DNA of 64,000 nucleotides from contig NZ_AP028142.1 in the NCBI RefSeq assembly GCF_030297675.1, forward strand, positions 1,488,001 to 1,552,000, written 5' to 3'. The position numbers were made by a program, and so were the translations under genes. Position 1 is the stretch's first letter; the number at the start of each line of letters is the position of its first letter. This document shows positions 42,376-50,889 of the stretch, piece by piece. This DNA comes from Polynucleobacter sp. HIN11. Lineage in GTDB: Bacteria; Pseudomonadota; Gammaproteobacteria; Burkholderiales; Burkholderiaceae. The notes under the pieces were generated by a model. The model worked only from the letters and a program-made list of their open reading frames with translations. It searched no databases and had not been told where the DNA came from.

Positions 42376-43311
42376 ATGAAAAGTATTGTTGTAATTGGCA
42401 CAGGGACAATGGCCTCAGGAATTGCGGCAGGATTCATTTCACAAAGCGTACCTGTCATCATTTTGGGTCGTAGCAAAGAAAAAGCAGACTCTTGCTTACA
42501 AAAAGCGTTGGAATTAAGCCAAAAAATTGGCTTTTCTGGCAATTACGATGGTCAATCCATGGGGGCTATCAAAAATCTTCAATCCTCAGAGAAGCTGGAT
42601 GATTGGAACCAATGGGGTCAGTCTCAATGGGTCGTAGAAACAATTACTGAAGATCTGTTCATCAAACAGGAGCTCTTCAAAAAGCTTGACCACCTTGTCC
42701 CTGAGCACATCCCAATTGGCAGCAATAGTTCAGGCTTTCCAATAACAAAAATAAGCAAAGGCTTAAAAACTGCGAATCGCATGTTTGGTGCACACTACTT
42801 TATGCCGGCAGAAATTGTGCCCTTAGTCGAAATTGTCTTAGGTGAGCGCTCGGACGAAAAAATGGCTCAGCAAGTCGTTACGCTATATCGCGATATCAAG
42901 AAAAAGCCTGTTCTAGTCAAAAAAGATATCCCGGGATTTCTAGCAAACCGTATTCAACATGCTCTTATGAGAGAAGCATTATCACTGGTGGACTCGGGCA
43001 TTGCAACCCCTGAGGATATCGATGATGCCGTTCGATTTAGCTTTGGATTTCGCTACGCTGCTGTTGGCCCAATGACGCAAAAAGAAATATCAGGTTGGGA
43101 TGGAATGGCAAATGCCGCCAAAGAAATTTATCCTTCGCTATCTAATATTGATTCGTTACCAAAAACCTTACAAACCTTAATGAATCAGGGCAAAACAGGG
43201 ATGAAGGCTGGTGAGGGATTCAGGAAATGGGGTGCACCTGAAATAAAAGAGGTAATGGATTCGTATGGGAAGAGACTCAAAGCTGCTTTTGATGTTCTCA
43301 ACATGAAATGA
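42376..43311 (+). CDS. 3-hydroxyacyl-CoA dehydrogenase family oxidoreductase
   Basis: 311 residues with an N-terminal NAD-binding domain (IGTGTMASGIAAGF, residues 6-19) and the C-terminal helical 3HCDH domain. The catalytic His-containing block is GAHYFMPAEIVPLVEIV near residue 139, and NRIQHALMREALSLVDSG follows. In sugar-acid clusters such proteins are often L-gulonate-3-dehydrogenase-like rather than acyl-CoA enzymes; the length suits either. It faces away from the gntR operon across the two operators and overlaps the convergent cycloisomerase gene by 14 bp. Confidence 0.88.
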   Translation: MKSIVVIGTGTMASGIAAGFISQSVPVIILGRSKEKADSCLQKALELSQKIGFSGNYDGQSMGAIKNLQSSEKLDDWNQWGQSQWVVETITEDLFIKQELFKKLDHLVPEHIPIGSNSSGFPITKISKGLKTANRMFGAHYFMPAEIVPLVEIVLGERSDEKMAQQVVTLYRDIKKKPVLVKKDIPGFLANRIQHALMREALSLVDSGIATPEDIDDAVRFSFGFRYAAVGPMTQKEISGWDGMANAAKEIYPSLSNIDSLPKTLQTLMNQGKTGMKAGEGFRKWGAPEIKEVMDSYGKRLKAAFDVLNMK

Positions 43312-44443
43312 CAGAGTACTCTTTGGCGATTGCTGATTTCAAAAGCATAATGTCTGGATCAATTCCTATTCCAGGCGCATTTAATTTCGAACTATCTAGC
43401 AATCCATTTTCTGCGACCAGTGGTACTTTGCATACATCAAAGCTCAGGTACTGATTTGACATGCTATATCCCCAAGGAAGCCGCCCTAAAGCAAATCCTA
43501 TTGCAGCAGTTGCTGCGGCACTAATTGATGTTTCTGCAACCTTACAAGCCAAGTTAATCTTTAAGTTATTATTTTCTAACATCAAGGCGCACTCCATTGC
43601 CTCAATCAATCCGCCTGTCTTGATTAATTTAAGGCTTGCCCCATCAAATGCCTTTAACTCAATAAATTGTTCGACTTCACGAAGTCCATGGATTGACTCG
43701 TCCAATCCAATTGCAATTTTTGATTCATTTTTAAGACGACAAAAATCAAATGTAGATGAATTGCTAGTAATTAATTGTTCAGCAAATGCTAATCGCCCAA
43801 CCTTATCTGATTGTGTAAAACGTATTGCATCCTCTATATTCATAGCGCCGTTTGCATCGACTGAGACAGTATCTTCCCCCAATAAATTTAACAACGTTTC
43901 GACACGTTTGATATCCTGCTCCAAGGGTAGCAAGCCGACCTTTATCTTCCAATGTCGATATCCCTGTCGACGCAAGGATTCGGCATCCATTTGCTCTTTT
44001 TCAATACTTCCCCCAAGCATCCGGAGTATTGGGATAGGCAATGGTTTATCTAAGTCGTTTTTTTTAAAAAGCGTCCTCAAGAATTTCCATAAAACGACAT
44101 TCTCTTTTTGTGTATATATGTCTAGAAGTGCCATTTGCAAACAGGACTTAGCGGATGAATTCCCATACAAGACCTTATTAAGCTCAGCCGTTAAATTTCG
44201 TGGGTCCTCCCAGCTTATCCCTCGAACCTTTTGCACGAGATACCGAAGATTAGCCAATAAACTATCTAGAGTCTCTCCGGTCATGAGGGGCGCAACTGAT
44301 GCCTCCCCCCATCCCGAATACCCCTTTTCATCAACGAGTTGTAAAACTACTGTTTTGGCATCAAAAACTGTTTCCCCGGACATTTTGATTGGATCACTTA
44401 ATGGTATAGATAGGGGATATATCCGGGCATGAGCAATTTTCAT
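43298..44443 (-). CDS. Mandelate racemase/muconate lactonizing enzyme family protein
   Basis: An enolase-superfamily enzyme of about 381 residues. The capping domain is at the N-terminus (MKIAHARIYPLSIPL) and the barrel carries the MLE-subgroup residues: the K-x-K pair in HWKIKVG near residue 167, Asp in SVDANGA, Glu in FAEQLI, DE in GLDESIHG, and Lys in LKLIKTGG. Such enzymes abstract the proton alpha to a carboxylate for cycloisomerisation, racemisation or dehydration. The specific reaction is unknown. An ATG two codons upstream (44449) is equally possible; neither has a clear ribosome-binding site. It is divergent from the second tctC with only about 30 bp between. Confidence 0.88.
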   Translation of the reverse strand: MKIAHARIYPLSIPLSDPIKMSGETVFDAKTVVLQLVDEKGYSGWGEASVAPLMTGETLDSLLANLRYLVQKVRGISWEDPRNLTAELNKVLYGNSSAKSCLQMALLDIYTQKENVVLWKFLRTLFKKNDLDKPLPIPILRMLGGSIEKEQMDAESLRRQGYRHWKIKVGLLPLEQDIKRVETLLNLLGEDTVSVDANGAMNIEDAIRFTQSDKVGRLAFAEQLITSNSSTFDFCRLKNESKIAIGLDESIHGLREVEQFIELKAFDGASLKLIKTGGLIEAMECALMLENNNLKINLACKVAETSISAAATAAIGFALGRLPWGYSMSNQYLSFDVCKVPLVAENGLLDSSKLNAPGIGIDPDIMLLKSAIAKEYSVISC

Positions 44444-44480
44444 TGGCATTTTTATAAATAATTATTCACAGGAGATCAGT

Positions 44481-45443
44481 ATGCGTAATTTTATTTTGGC
44501 ATTATCTGCGATCGGCGTATTTTTTTCATCAACGTCACAGGCTCAATCTTATCCAAATCAACCAATTAAACTAATCATTCCATTTGCTGCAGGTGGTCCA
44601 TCTGATGTTTTAGCAAGAGGCTTCAGTCAAAAATTGGGCGAGACCCTTGGTCAGCCAATCATTATTGATAATAAGCCTGGTGCGGGAACAAATCTTGCAG
44701 CGGATCTTGTATCCAAATCAAAAGCGGATGGCTATACACTTTTTCTAATGATGGTTGGCACACAGGCGATTAATGAATCGCTCTACAAAAAGCTGCCTTA
44801 CAACACTATTAAAGATTTTGCACCCATATCGTTGGTTGCCTCTTCCTCCCTAATGTTAGTAGCCAATCCTGGGGTTCCAGTCAAAAATGTGACTGAGTTA
44901 ATCGCATACGCAAAAGCGAATCCGGGTAAAGTTAATTTCGGCTCTTCAGGTACTGGAACTCCATTGCATCTTGGTGGCGAACTGTTTAACGTTCAGGCGG
45001 GGGTCAATTTAGTTCACGTTCCTTATAAAGGTGCCGCACCCGCACTTACCGATGTTTTAGGCGGGCAAATACAAACTGCAATGGTCGGCACTCCCGCAGC
45101 GCTTCCGTATGTTAAAACTGGTAAGTTAACTGCAATTGGCGTAACCAGTCTTAAGCGATCTCCTAATGCTCCTGAAATTCCAGCAATTTCTGAAACGCTA
45201 CCTAAATTTGAGGTTGAGTTGGTCTATGCAATGGTCGCACCTGCAGGCACTCCAAAAGACATCATAAGCAAGCTAAACACCAGTCTAATTTCAGTGCTTA
45301 ATAACCCCGAAATTAAGTCTCAACTTAATTCGAAAGGATTTGATGTTGTTACAAGCACTCCAGATCAGCTTGGTGACTATATAAAGTCAGAAATTGCAAA
45401 ATGGGCGCCGATTGTAAAAAAATCTGGTGCAACTGCGGATTAA
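44481..45443 (+). CDS. Bug/TctC-family periplasmic substrate-binding protein (second copy)
   Basis: A 320-residue paralogue of the receptor at 38499. Signal peptide residues 1-22 (STSQA-QS), then YPNQPIKLIIPFAAGGPSDVLAR and VPYKGAAPALTDVLGGQIQ. An AGGAG ribosome-binding site lies before the ATG. It is followed after 25 bp by the dehydratase gene, so the two are probably co-transcribed. As with the first copy there is no membrane transporter partner nearby. Sequence differences from the first copy suggest a distinct ligand or an old duplication. Confidence 0.92.
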   Translation: MRNFILALSAIGVFFSSTSQAQSYPNQPIKLIIPFAAGGPSDVLARGFSQKLGETLGQPIIIDNKPGAGTNLAADLVSKSKADGYTLFLMMVGTQAINESLYKKLPYNTIKDFAPISLVASSSLMLVANPGVPVKNVTELIAYAKANPGKVNFGSSGTGTPLHLGGELFNVQAGVNLVHVPYKGAAPALTDVLGGQIQTAMVGTPAALPYVKTGKLTAIGVTSLKRSPNAPEIPAISETLPKFEVELVYAMVAPAGTPKDIISKLNTSLISVLNNPEIKSQLNSKGFDVVTSTPDQLGDYIKSEIAKWAPIVKKSGATAD

Positions 45444-45468
45444 AGTTTGGCACTGAAGAAATAACAAC

Positions 45469-47016
45469 ATGATTGAACTTACAAATAAAAAAATAATTGG
45501 GCCAGTAATTCGCCTGCACCCCAATGACAATGTCGTTGTGGCACGGATTGATGCCTCTATCGGAATGAGCGTTCCTGAAGAGCACTTCACAATACGAAGC
45601 CAAGTTCCCGCTGGTTACAAAATTGCTTCACGAAAAATTTTAAAGGGTGACCCAATTTTTAAATACAACGTCATTGTTGGATTTGCAAGAACAGATATCG
45701 AGGTTGGCTCGATGGTGCATTCCCACAATACTGAGTTTCGTGAATTTGATAGGGACTATGCCTATTCAAGTGAATACAAACCCGTTGACTATATTCCAAC
45801 CGAACAAAGAGCCACCTTTCAGGGAATTATTCGCGAAGATGGCATGGTAGCAACTCGTAACTATATTGGCATCCTATCGACAGTAAATTGTTCCGCTACC
45901 GTTGTCAAAAAAATTGCAGAATACTTTACTGCTGAGCGATTGGCTAACTATCCAAATATTGACGGGGTAGTTGCTTTCTCACACTCCATTGGTTGCGGAA
46001 TGGAAATGACTGGTGAGCCAATGCAGCTCTTAAGAAGGACGATGGCAGGTTATGCACGCCATCCAAACCTTGCGGCAGCTCTAATCATTGGTCTGGGCTG
46101 TGAACGCAACCAACTAAAAGGTCTCCTGGAGCAAGAAGGTCTTAATCCGAACTCGCGTTTACATACATTCATCATGCAAGAAGAAGGTGGCACCCGAAAG
46201 ACCATTGAGGCTGGAATTGAAGCAGTCAAAAAACTATTACCAGAGGCTAATTTATATAAAAGATCAACTGTATCGGCCAGTCACCTATGTGTAGGCTTGC
46301 AATGCGGAGGGTCGGATGGGTTTTCATCTATCACTGCAAACCCCGCATTAGGCGCGGCGGTTGATTTATTAGTACGTCATGGAGGGACCGGTGTCCTATC
46401 TGAAACTCCAGAAATTTATGGTGTGGAACACACCCTAACCCGAAGAGCAGCATCAGAAGAGGTTGGGAAAAAGTTAATTGAGAGGATCCGCTGGTGGAAA
46501 GATGAATACTCAGTTAATCGTGATGTTCAAATTAATGGAAATGTTAGCCCCGGTAATCAAGTAGGTGGGCTGGCAAATATTTTTGAAAAATCACTTGGTT
46601 CCTCGATGAAGGGTGGCACAGGCCCATTAATGGATGTTTATAAATATGCTGAACCAGTTAAAAGTAAAGGTTTTGTCTTCATGGATACACCAGGTTTTGA
46701 TCCAGTTTCTGCGACTGGACAAATTGCCGGGGGAGCAAATTTGATTGCCTTTACAACTGGTCGTGGCTCGATGTTTGGCTCAAAGCCTGCACCCTGCATT
46801 AAATTAGCTACCAATACCCCGATGTTTATGCGACTTCAAGATGATATGGATATCAACTGTGGTGAAATTTTAGATGGCACTGTTTCCGTGCAAGAAATGG
46901 GTCAACACATTTTTGAACTCTTTTTACGTATCGCATCTGGCGAAAAAACAAAGAGTGAGCTGCTTGGCTTAGGGGATCATGAGTTTGTTCCATGGCAAAT
47001 TGGAATTATGAGTTAA
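45469..47016 (+). CDS. UxaA-family (altronate/galactarate) dehydratase
   Basis: A 515-residue full-length UxaA-type enzyme. Residues 1-90 are the SAF-like N-terminal domain (VARIDASIGMSVPEE, GSMVHSHNTEF), and residues about 120-515 the catalytic half (GMVATRNYIGILSTVNCSATV, VVAFSHSIGCGMEM, CVGLQCGGSDGFSSI, FTTGRGSMFGSKPAP). Members remove water from altronate, galactarate or related hydroxy acids using iron or another metal. The genes around it point to a sugar-acid pathway, but the actual substrate is not established by sequence. Confidence 0.92.
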   Translation: MIELTNKKIIGPVIRLHPNDNVVVARIDASIGMSVPEEHFTIRSQVPAGYKIASRKILKGDPIFKYNVIVGFARTDIEVGSMVHSHNTEFREFDRDYAYSSEYKPVDYIPTEQRATFQGIIREDGMVATRNYIGILSTVNCSATVVKKIAEYFTAERLANYPNIDGVVAFSHSIGCGMEMTGEPMQLLRRTMAGYARHPNLAAALIIGLGCERNQLKGLLEQEGLNPNSRLHTFIMQEEGGTRKTIEAGIEAVKKLLPEANLYKRSTVSASHLCVGLQCGGSDGFSSITANPALGAAVDLLVRHGGTGVLSETPEIYGVEHTLTRRAASEEVGKKLIERIRWWKDEYSVNRDVQINGNVSPGNQVGGLANIFEKSLGSSMKGGTGPLMDVYKYAEPVKSKGFVFMDTPGFDPVSATGQIAGGANLIAFTTGRGSMFGSKPAPCIKLATNTPMFMRLQDDMDINCGEILDGTVSVQEMGQHIFELFLRIASGEKTKSELLGLGDHEFVPWQIGIMS

Positions 47017-47041
47017 ACAAATCTAAAGTTTAAGAAAATAA

Positions 47042-47070
47042 AAAGGGCAGCCTAGGCTGCCCTTTCGTTT
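47042..47070. terminator. Bidirectional terminator between the dehydratase gene and groEL
   Basis: AAAGGGCAGCC TA GGCTGCCCTTT forms an 11-bp perfect stem (47042-47065) followed by a short T-rich tract. It lies 26 bp after the dehydratase stop and 16 bp before the end of the convergent groEL, so it can end both transcripts. Confidence 0.87.
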
Positions 47071-47085
47071 GGACCGAAGTCTTAA

Positions 47086-48741
47086 TTACATCATTCCGTC
47101 CATACCACCCATACCGCCCATGCCGCCCATGCCGCCTGGCATACCGCCGCCAGCAGCTTCCTCTTTTGGAGACTCTGCAATTGCGCAGTCAGTGGTTAGC
47201 AATAACGCAGCAACGGATGCAGCGTTTACTAATGCGGTTTTGGTTACCTTGGTTGGATCAATCACACCTTGAGCAACTAAGTCACCATACTCGCCCGTGG
47301 CAGCGTTGTAACCATGATTACCTTTACCAGCGGCAACTGAATTCACTACCACGCTAGCCTCATCACCCGCATTGGAAACGATGATGCGCAATGGCTCTTC
47401 CATCGCACGCAACACAATGCTAATACCAGCGTTTTGATCGGGATTATCACCCTTGAGTCCAGCAATGCCTTGCTTCGCACGAATCAATGCAACGCCACCG
47501 CCTGGAACAATGCCCTCTTCAACCGCTGCACGGGTTGCATGCAATGCATCATCAACGCGCGCTTTCTTCTCTTTCATTTCTACTTCGGTTGCGGCACCGA
47601 CACGGATCACAGCAACACCACCAGCCAATTTAGCGACACGCTCTTGTAATTTCTCACGGTCATAGTCGCTGGTGGCTTCGTCGATCTGCACCCGAATATT
47701 CTTAACGCGGGCTTCGATCGATTTCGCATCGCCTGCACCATCAATAATGGTAGTGTTCTCTTTGCCAATCTCAACACGCTTGGCTTGTCCAAGATGCTCA
47801 AGAGTGGTCTTTTCCAGGGTTAGGCCGACTTCCTCAGCAATCACTTGACCACCGGTCAAGATTGCAATATCTTCCAACATCGCTTTACGACGATCACCAA
47901 AACCAGGAGCCTTCACAGCGCAGGTCTTTAAGATGCCACGAATGTTATTTACTACCAAGGTTGCCAAGGCTTCACCCTCAACATCTTCAGCAACAATCAT
48001 CAATGGACGACCTGACTTAGCAACTTGCTCGAGAACTGGCAAAAGATCACGGATATTGCTGATCTTCTTATCAAACAAGAGAATATAAGGGTTCTCCAAT
48101 ACAGCAGTTTGCTTCTCAGGTTGATTAATGAAGTATGGGGACAAGTAGCCACGGTCAAACTGCATACCCTCTACTACTTCTAACTCGTCTTCTAGAGACT
48201 TACCATCTTCAACGGTAATCACACCCTCTTTACCAACTTTCTCCATCGCTTCAGCAATACGCTTACCAATGCTCTCATCGCTATTGGCTGAAATTGAACC
48301 AACTTGTGCAATTTCTTTGGTGGTAGTGCAAGGTTTGCTGATTTTTTTGAGTTCTTCAATCGCAGCAGTTACCGCTTTATCAATACCGCGCTTGAGATCC
48401 ATGGGATTGTGACCAGCAACTACGTATTTCATACCTTCACGAACGATTGACTGAGCTAGTACAGTTGCAGTTGTCGTGCCGTCACCCGCGATATCGGCGG
48501 TCTTCGAAGCAACTTCCTTCACCATCTGAGCACCCATATTCTGGAGCTTGTCTTTGAGCTCAATCTCTTTAGCCACTGACACACCGTCTTTGGTGATGGT
48601 TGGGCCACCAAAGGAGCGCTCGATCACCACATTACGGCCTTTGGGTCCAAGAGTTACCTTAACTGCATTTGCAAGGATGTTGACACCCTCAACCATCTTG
48701 ACACGGGCGTTATCGCCAAACACTACATCTTTTGCTGCCAT
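47086..48741 (-). CDS. groEL: Chaperonin GroEL
   Basis: A 551-residue 60-kDa chaperonin. Seen: MAAKDVVFGDNARVKMVEGV, KGRNVVIERSFGGPTITKDG, the ATP-binding GDGTTTATVLAQ, and the chaperonin signature AAVEEGIVPGGG, ending in the usual Gly-Gly-Met tail. It forms the double heptameric ring that folds cytosolic proteins with GroES. It follows groES after 26 bp in one heat-shock operon controlled by the CIRCE element upstream. Confidence 0.98.
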   Translation of the reverse strand: MAAKDVVFGDNARVKMVEGVNILANAVKVTLGPKGRNVVIERSFGGPTITKDGVSVAKEIELKDKLQNMGAQMVKEVASKTADIAGDGTTTATVLAQSIVREGMKYVVAGHNPMDLKRGIDKAVTAAIEELKKISKPCTTTKEIAQVGSISANSDESIGKRIAEAMEKVGKEGVITVEDGKSLEDELEVVEGMQFDRGYLSPYFINQPEKQTAVLENPYILLFDKKISNIRDLLPVLEQVAKSGRPLMIVAEDVEGEALATLVVNNIRGILKTCAVKAPGFGDRRKAMLEDIAILTGGQVIAEEVGLTLEKTTLEHLGQAKRVEIGKENTTIIDGAGDAKSIEARVKNIRVQIDEATSDYDREKLQERVAKLAGGVAVIRVGAATEVEMKEKKARVDDALHATRAAVEEGIVPGGGVALIRAKQGIAGLKGDNPDQNAGISIVLRAMEEPLRIIVSNAGDEASVVVNSVAAGKGNHGYNAATGEYGDLVAQGVIDPTKVTKTALVNAASVAALLLTTDCAIAESPKEEAAGGGMPGGMGGMGGMGGMDGMM

Positions 48742-48767
48742 GATTAAATTCCTTTCTAGTTGCCTAA

Positions 48768-49058
48768 TTACTTCTGAACAACGGCCATGATGTCTTCTTC
48801 GCGCATGACAAGAAGCTCGTCGCCATCAACTTTTACGGTCTGACCTGCATACTTTCCAAATAGAACGCGATCGCCAACTTTGACATCGGGGGCATTTAAT
48901 TTGCCACTGTCATCCCGCTTGCCGGGGCCAACGGCCAATACCTCGCCCTGATCAGGCTTTTCTGCTGCGTTATCTGGAATCACGATTCCAGAGGCGGTTT
49001 TTGTTTCTTGATCTAAGCGCTTAATAATCACGCGATCGTGTAAAGGACGTAGATTCAT
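48768..49058 (-). CDS. groES: Co-chaperonin GroES
   Basis: A 96-residue 10-kDa chaperonin: LRPLHDRVIIKRLDQETKTA at the N-terminus, the mobile loop ASGIVIPD, and VLFGKYAGQTVKVDGDE in the body. It caps the GroEL ring. A GGAGAGGG ribosome-binding site lies before the ATG. A sigma-70 promoter and a CIRCE repeat lie upstream. Confidence 0.98.
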   Translation of the reverse strand: MNLRPLHDRVIIKRLDQETKTASGIVIPDNAAEKPDQGEVLAVGPGKRDDSGKLNAPDVKVGDRVLFGKYAGQTVKVDGDELLVMREEDIMAVVQK

Positions 49059-49127
49059 TCCCTCTCCTATGTTAGTAAATATTAACTAATAAAATTTATT
49101 GCCTCATAATCTCTGCACTTAAAGCTA

Positions 49128-49155
49128 ACTATATGATTTATATAAATATTTTCAA
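49128..49155 (-). promoter_or_regulatory. Candidate groES-groEL promoter
   Basis: On the minus strand TTGAAA (49155-49150) and TATAGT (49133-49128) are spaced by 16 bp, a good housekeeping promoter about 70 bp before groES. The CIRCE element lies 27 bp further upstream, so another promoter overlapping CIRCE, such as the TATAAA near 49170, may also exist. Confidence 0.5.
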
Positions 49156-49181
49156 TTAGATGAAATAATTTATAATCATTA

Positions 49182-49208
49182 TTAGCACTCTAGTGTAGTG
49201 AGTGCTGA
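49182..49208. promoter_or_regulatory. CIRCE operator (HrcA-binding site), one mismatch
   Basis: TTAGCACTC-N9-GAGTGCTGA; the consensus is TTAGCACTC-N9-GAGTGCTAA, so only one base differs. HrcA binding here represses groESL until heat stress. It is located 124 bp upstream of the groES start. Confidence 0.92.
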
Positions 49209-49297
49209 TTATATAGGTGTTCATTCGCCGTTTTCAAGAGCCTGCTCCCTCAACGCCAATATGGGTTTTGGATGATGCATTACATGGTCAGGCAGCC

Positions 49298-49320
49298 GTA
49301 GGAAATTTCCTACATATAAA
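49298..49320. promoter_or_regulatory. BvgA-like palindrome and -10 box upstream of the signalling operon
   Basis: GTAGGAAATTTCCTAC (49298-49313) is a perfect 16-bp palindrome made of two inverted TTTCCTA heptads, the heptad known for Bordetella BvgA. TATAAA (49315-49320) follows directly and could be the -10; no -35 is seen, as expected for an activator-dependent promoter. The operon downstream encodes a BvgA-like regulator. The rest of 49209-49388 holds no gene. Confidence 0.6.
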
Positions 49321-49388
49321 TCATCTTTATGCCCTTACTTAAAACAGTTGGCATGCATAGACTCGTTGATATTCGATTGGAGAAAAGC

Positions 49389-50225
49389 ATGAGCCCTAAA
49401 TCACGGCTTTATAACTTGGTGATGGCATGGAAGAACAAGCCCTTCCGTGAATTGCGTGACATTGAGCGGCCATATTGGGAAAGCCCAAAAGATAAAGAAG
49501 AATTTACTCATCGCCTACCCAGAAACTCCGTTGATGAACTTACGTATCGGGGAATTGATTTTGAACCCATCTTCAATCGCTCGGGAAGTGCCCTAAAGGG
49601 GGTTTTATTTCGGCCCCTATTAACAGCAAGCTCATCCGAGGTTTTGCGCTTTTGCATGGAAGGGATTGATGCTATTCATTACTGGCAATGCAGCAATCGC
49701 ATCATCCCCCTCATTCTTCCAATCAATGTATCCAATCTAAAGATTGCATCATGCCTTGATGGGCTATGCGATCTGATTTTAAATTCAAGGCTGCCCATTG
49801 GTCTGATTAATATTGGCTTTACAAATCACCAAGCGATCGATAGCGAATTAAGCGCTGCCATCACAAAGCTCAGGCGATTGGGAGTGCTATTCCATGCCCT
49901 TCAGTTTGATGGAAACCCGAATACCATCAAATTAATTAGCCAGTTTCAGTTTGAAGCCGTTCATTTCGATGCGTCGCACATCCGTGAGACAAACTCTTCG
50001 AGCGGCACTCAGTTAATTGATCAAATCCACCTATTTAAGAAGTGGTCCTGCAAAACCTATTTTAGTAACGTGACTTTTGTCCGCGATAACGAACTTGCCT
50101 ATCAACTGGGCATCGATTATTGCTACGGCAGTCTAATGCTCTCACCCGTCAATCGACATCAAATTATTCATATTCAAGATAGTCGCATTGGTAAGGCACT
50201 TTTTTCCATTCAAACATCAAAATAA
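49389..50225 (+). CDS. Degenerate EAL-domain-like protein
   Basis: 278 residues from the ATG at 49389, which has GGAG 6 nt upstream; an in-frame ATG at 49329 would give 298 residues but lacks a ribosome-binding site. The fold resembles an EAL phosphodiesterase: LPINVS corresponds to the strand-2 motif, VHFDASHI to the strand-5 acidic motif, and GIDYCYGSLMLSP to the C-terminal LGVDYxQGYxxxxP motif. The EAL signature itself is missing (VLFRPLL in its place), as are most metal ligands. It is therefore probably not a c-di-GMP hydrolase but a binding or partner protein. It is first in an operon with a response regulator and hybrid kinase. Confidence 0.7.
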   Translation: MSPKSRLYNLVMAWKNKPFRELRDIERPYWESPKDKEEFTHRLPRNSVDELTYRGIDFEPIFNRSGSALKGVLFRPLLTASSSEVLRFCMEGIDAIHYWQCSNRIIPLILPINVSNLKIASCLDGLCDLILNSRLPIGLINIGFTNHQAIDSELSAAITKLRRLGVLFHALQFDGNPNTIKLISQFQFEAVHFDASHIRETNSSSGTQLIDQIHLFKKWSCKTYFSNVTFVRDNELAYQLGIDYCYGSLMLSPVNRHQIIHIQDSRIGKALFSIQTSK

Positions 50226-50248
50226 CTTTAACCACAAGGAGACCTGTA

Positions 50249-50872
50249 ATGCGTAATAAAGTGATGTTGATTGATGATCATCCGGCCATGTTGATGGCGT
50301 TGAAGTCCATGCTGTTGAACCAAGTGCCATTTGAGGTGGTGGCTCAAGCCCAAAGCGGTGAAGAGTGCCTCAGTGTTTTAAAAAATGTCCAACCCGATAT
50401 TGTGATTTTGGATTTGGATATGCCCAAAACCGATGGCTTTGATGTCATCCGAAAAATTGGGATCTCTTACCCCAACATTCGTATCCTAATCCTATCGAGC
50501 CTTGATGAGCAGGTATATGGAGGACGAGTACGCTCTTTGGGTGCCCATGGCTTTGTGAACAAAACAGCTAGCGCCAATATTATTTTGGCAGCCTGCGTTG
50601 CCGTTTCACAAGGCTATACCTTCTTCTCAACGGGGCGTAATGGCCATGCGGCCCTATCGGATAGCGAGAAAATGGCATCTATTTCTGACCGAGAATTACA
50701 GGTCATGAAATACCTTGGCAAAGGGAAATCCAATGCAGAAATATCGGACCACCTCAATATCAGCAGCAAAACAGTTGCAACCTACAAACATCGTTTATTT
50801 GATAAGTTAGGGATCTCCAATATCGCTGATCTGGTTCTCTTTTGTCGCAACAACCACATCATTGAGGGCTAG
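50249..50872 (+). CDS. BvgA/EvgA-like response regulator (NarL/FixJ family)
   Basis: 207 residues: a receiver domain (1-120) with acidic pocket D9/D10, phosphorylated D55 in VILDLDMP and K105-type lysine in GFVNKTAS, then a LuxR-type HTH (about 140-205) with SDRELQVMKYLGKGKSNAEI and SSKTVATYKHRLFDKL. The start MRNKVMLIDDHPAM and the overall length resemble Bordetella BvgA. AGGAG precedes the ATG. Its likely partner is the hybrid kinase immediately downstream. The palindrome at 49298 is a plausible autoregulatory site. Confidence 0.92.
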   Translation: MRNKVMLIDDHPAMLMALKSMLLNQVPFEVVAQAQSGEECLSVLKNVQPDIVILDLDMPKTDGFDVIRKIGISYPNIRILILSSLDEQVYGGRVRSLGAHGFVNKTASANIILAACVAVSQGYTFFSTGRNGHAALSDSEKMASISDRELQVMKYLGKGKSNAEISDHLNISSKTVATYKHRLFDKLGISNIADLVLFCRNNHIIEG

Positions 50873-50889
50873 GATTGGGGCATAGCGCG

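Noticed and set aside
43461..44432. A 323-codon open frame on the plus strand across the muconate-cycloisomerase-type gene
   Set aside because: It lies wholly antisense to a gene with clear enolase-superfamily motifs, has Ser/Cys/Lys-rich composition typical of a shadow frame and shows no domain.
38499..45443. A complete tripartite tricarboxylate transporter
   Set aside because: Only two TctC-type receptor genes are present; no TctA or TctB membrane gene is found in the window.
47095..47150. Tandem GGM-coding repeat at the end of groEL as a repeat element
   Set aside because: This is the ordinary Gly-Gly-Met C-terminal tail of GroEL.
49389..50225. Annotation as an active c-di-GMP phosphodiesterase
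   Set aside because: The EAL signature and most metal-binding residues are absent, so activity is not supported.
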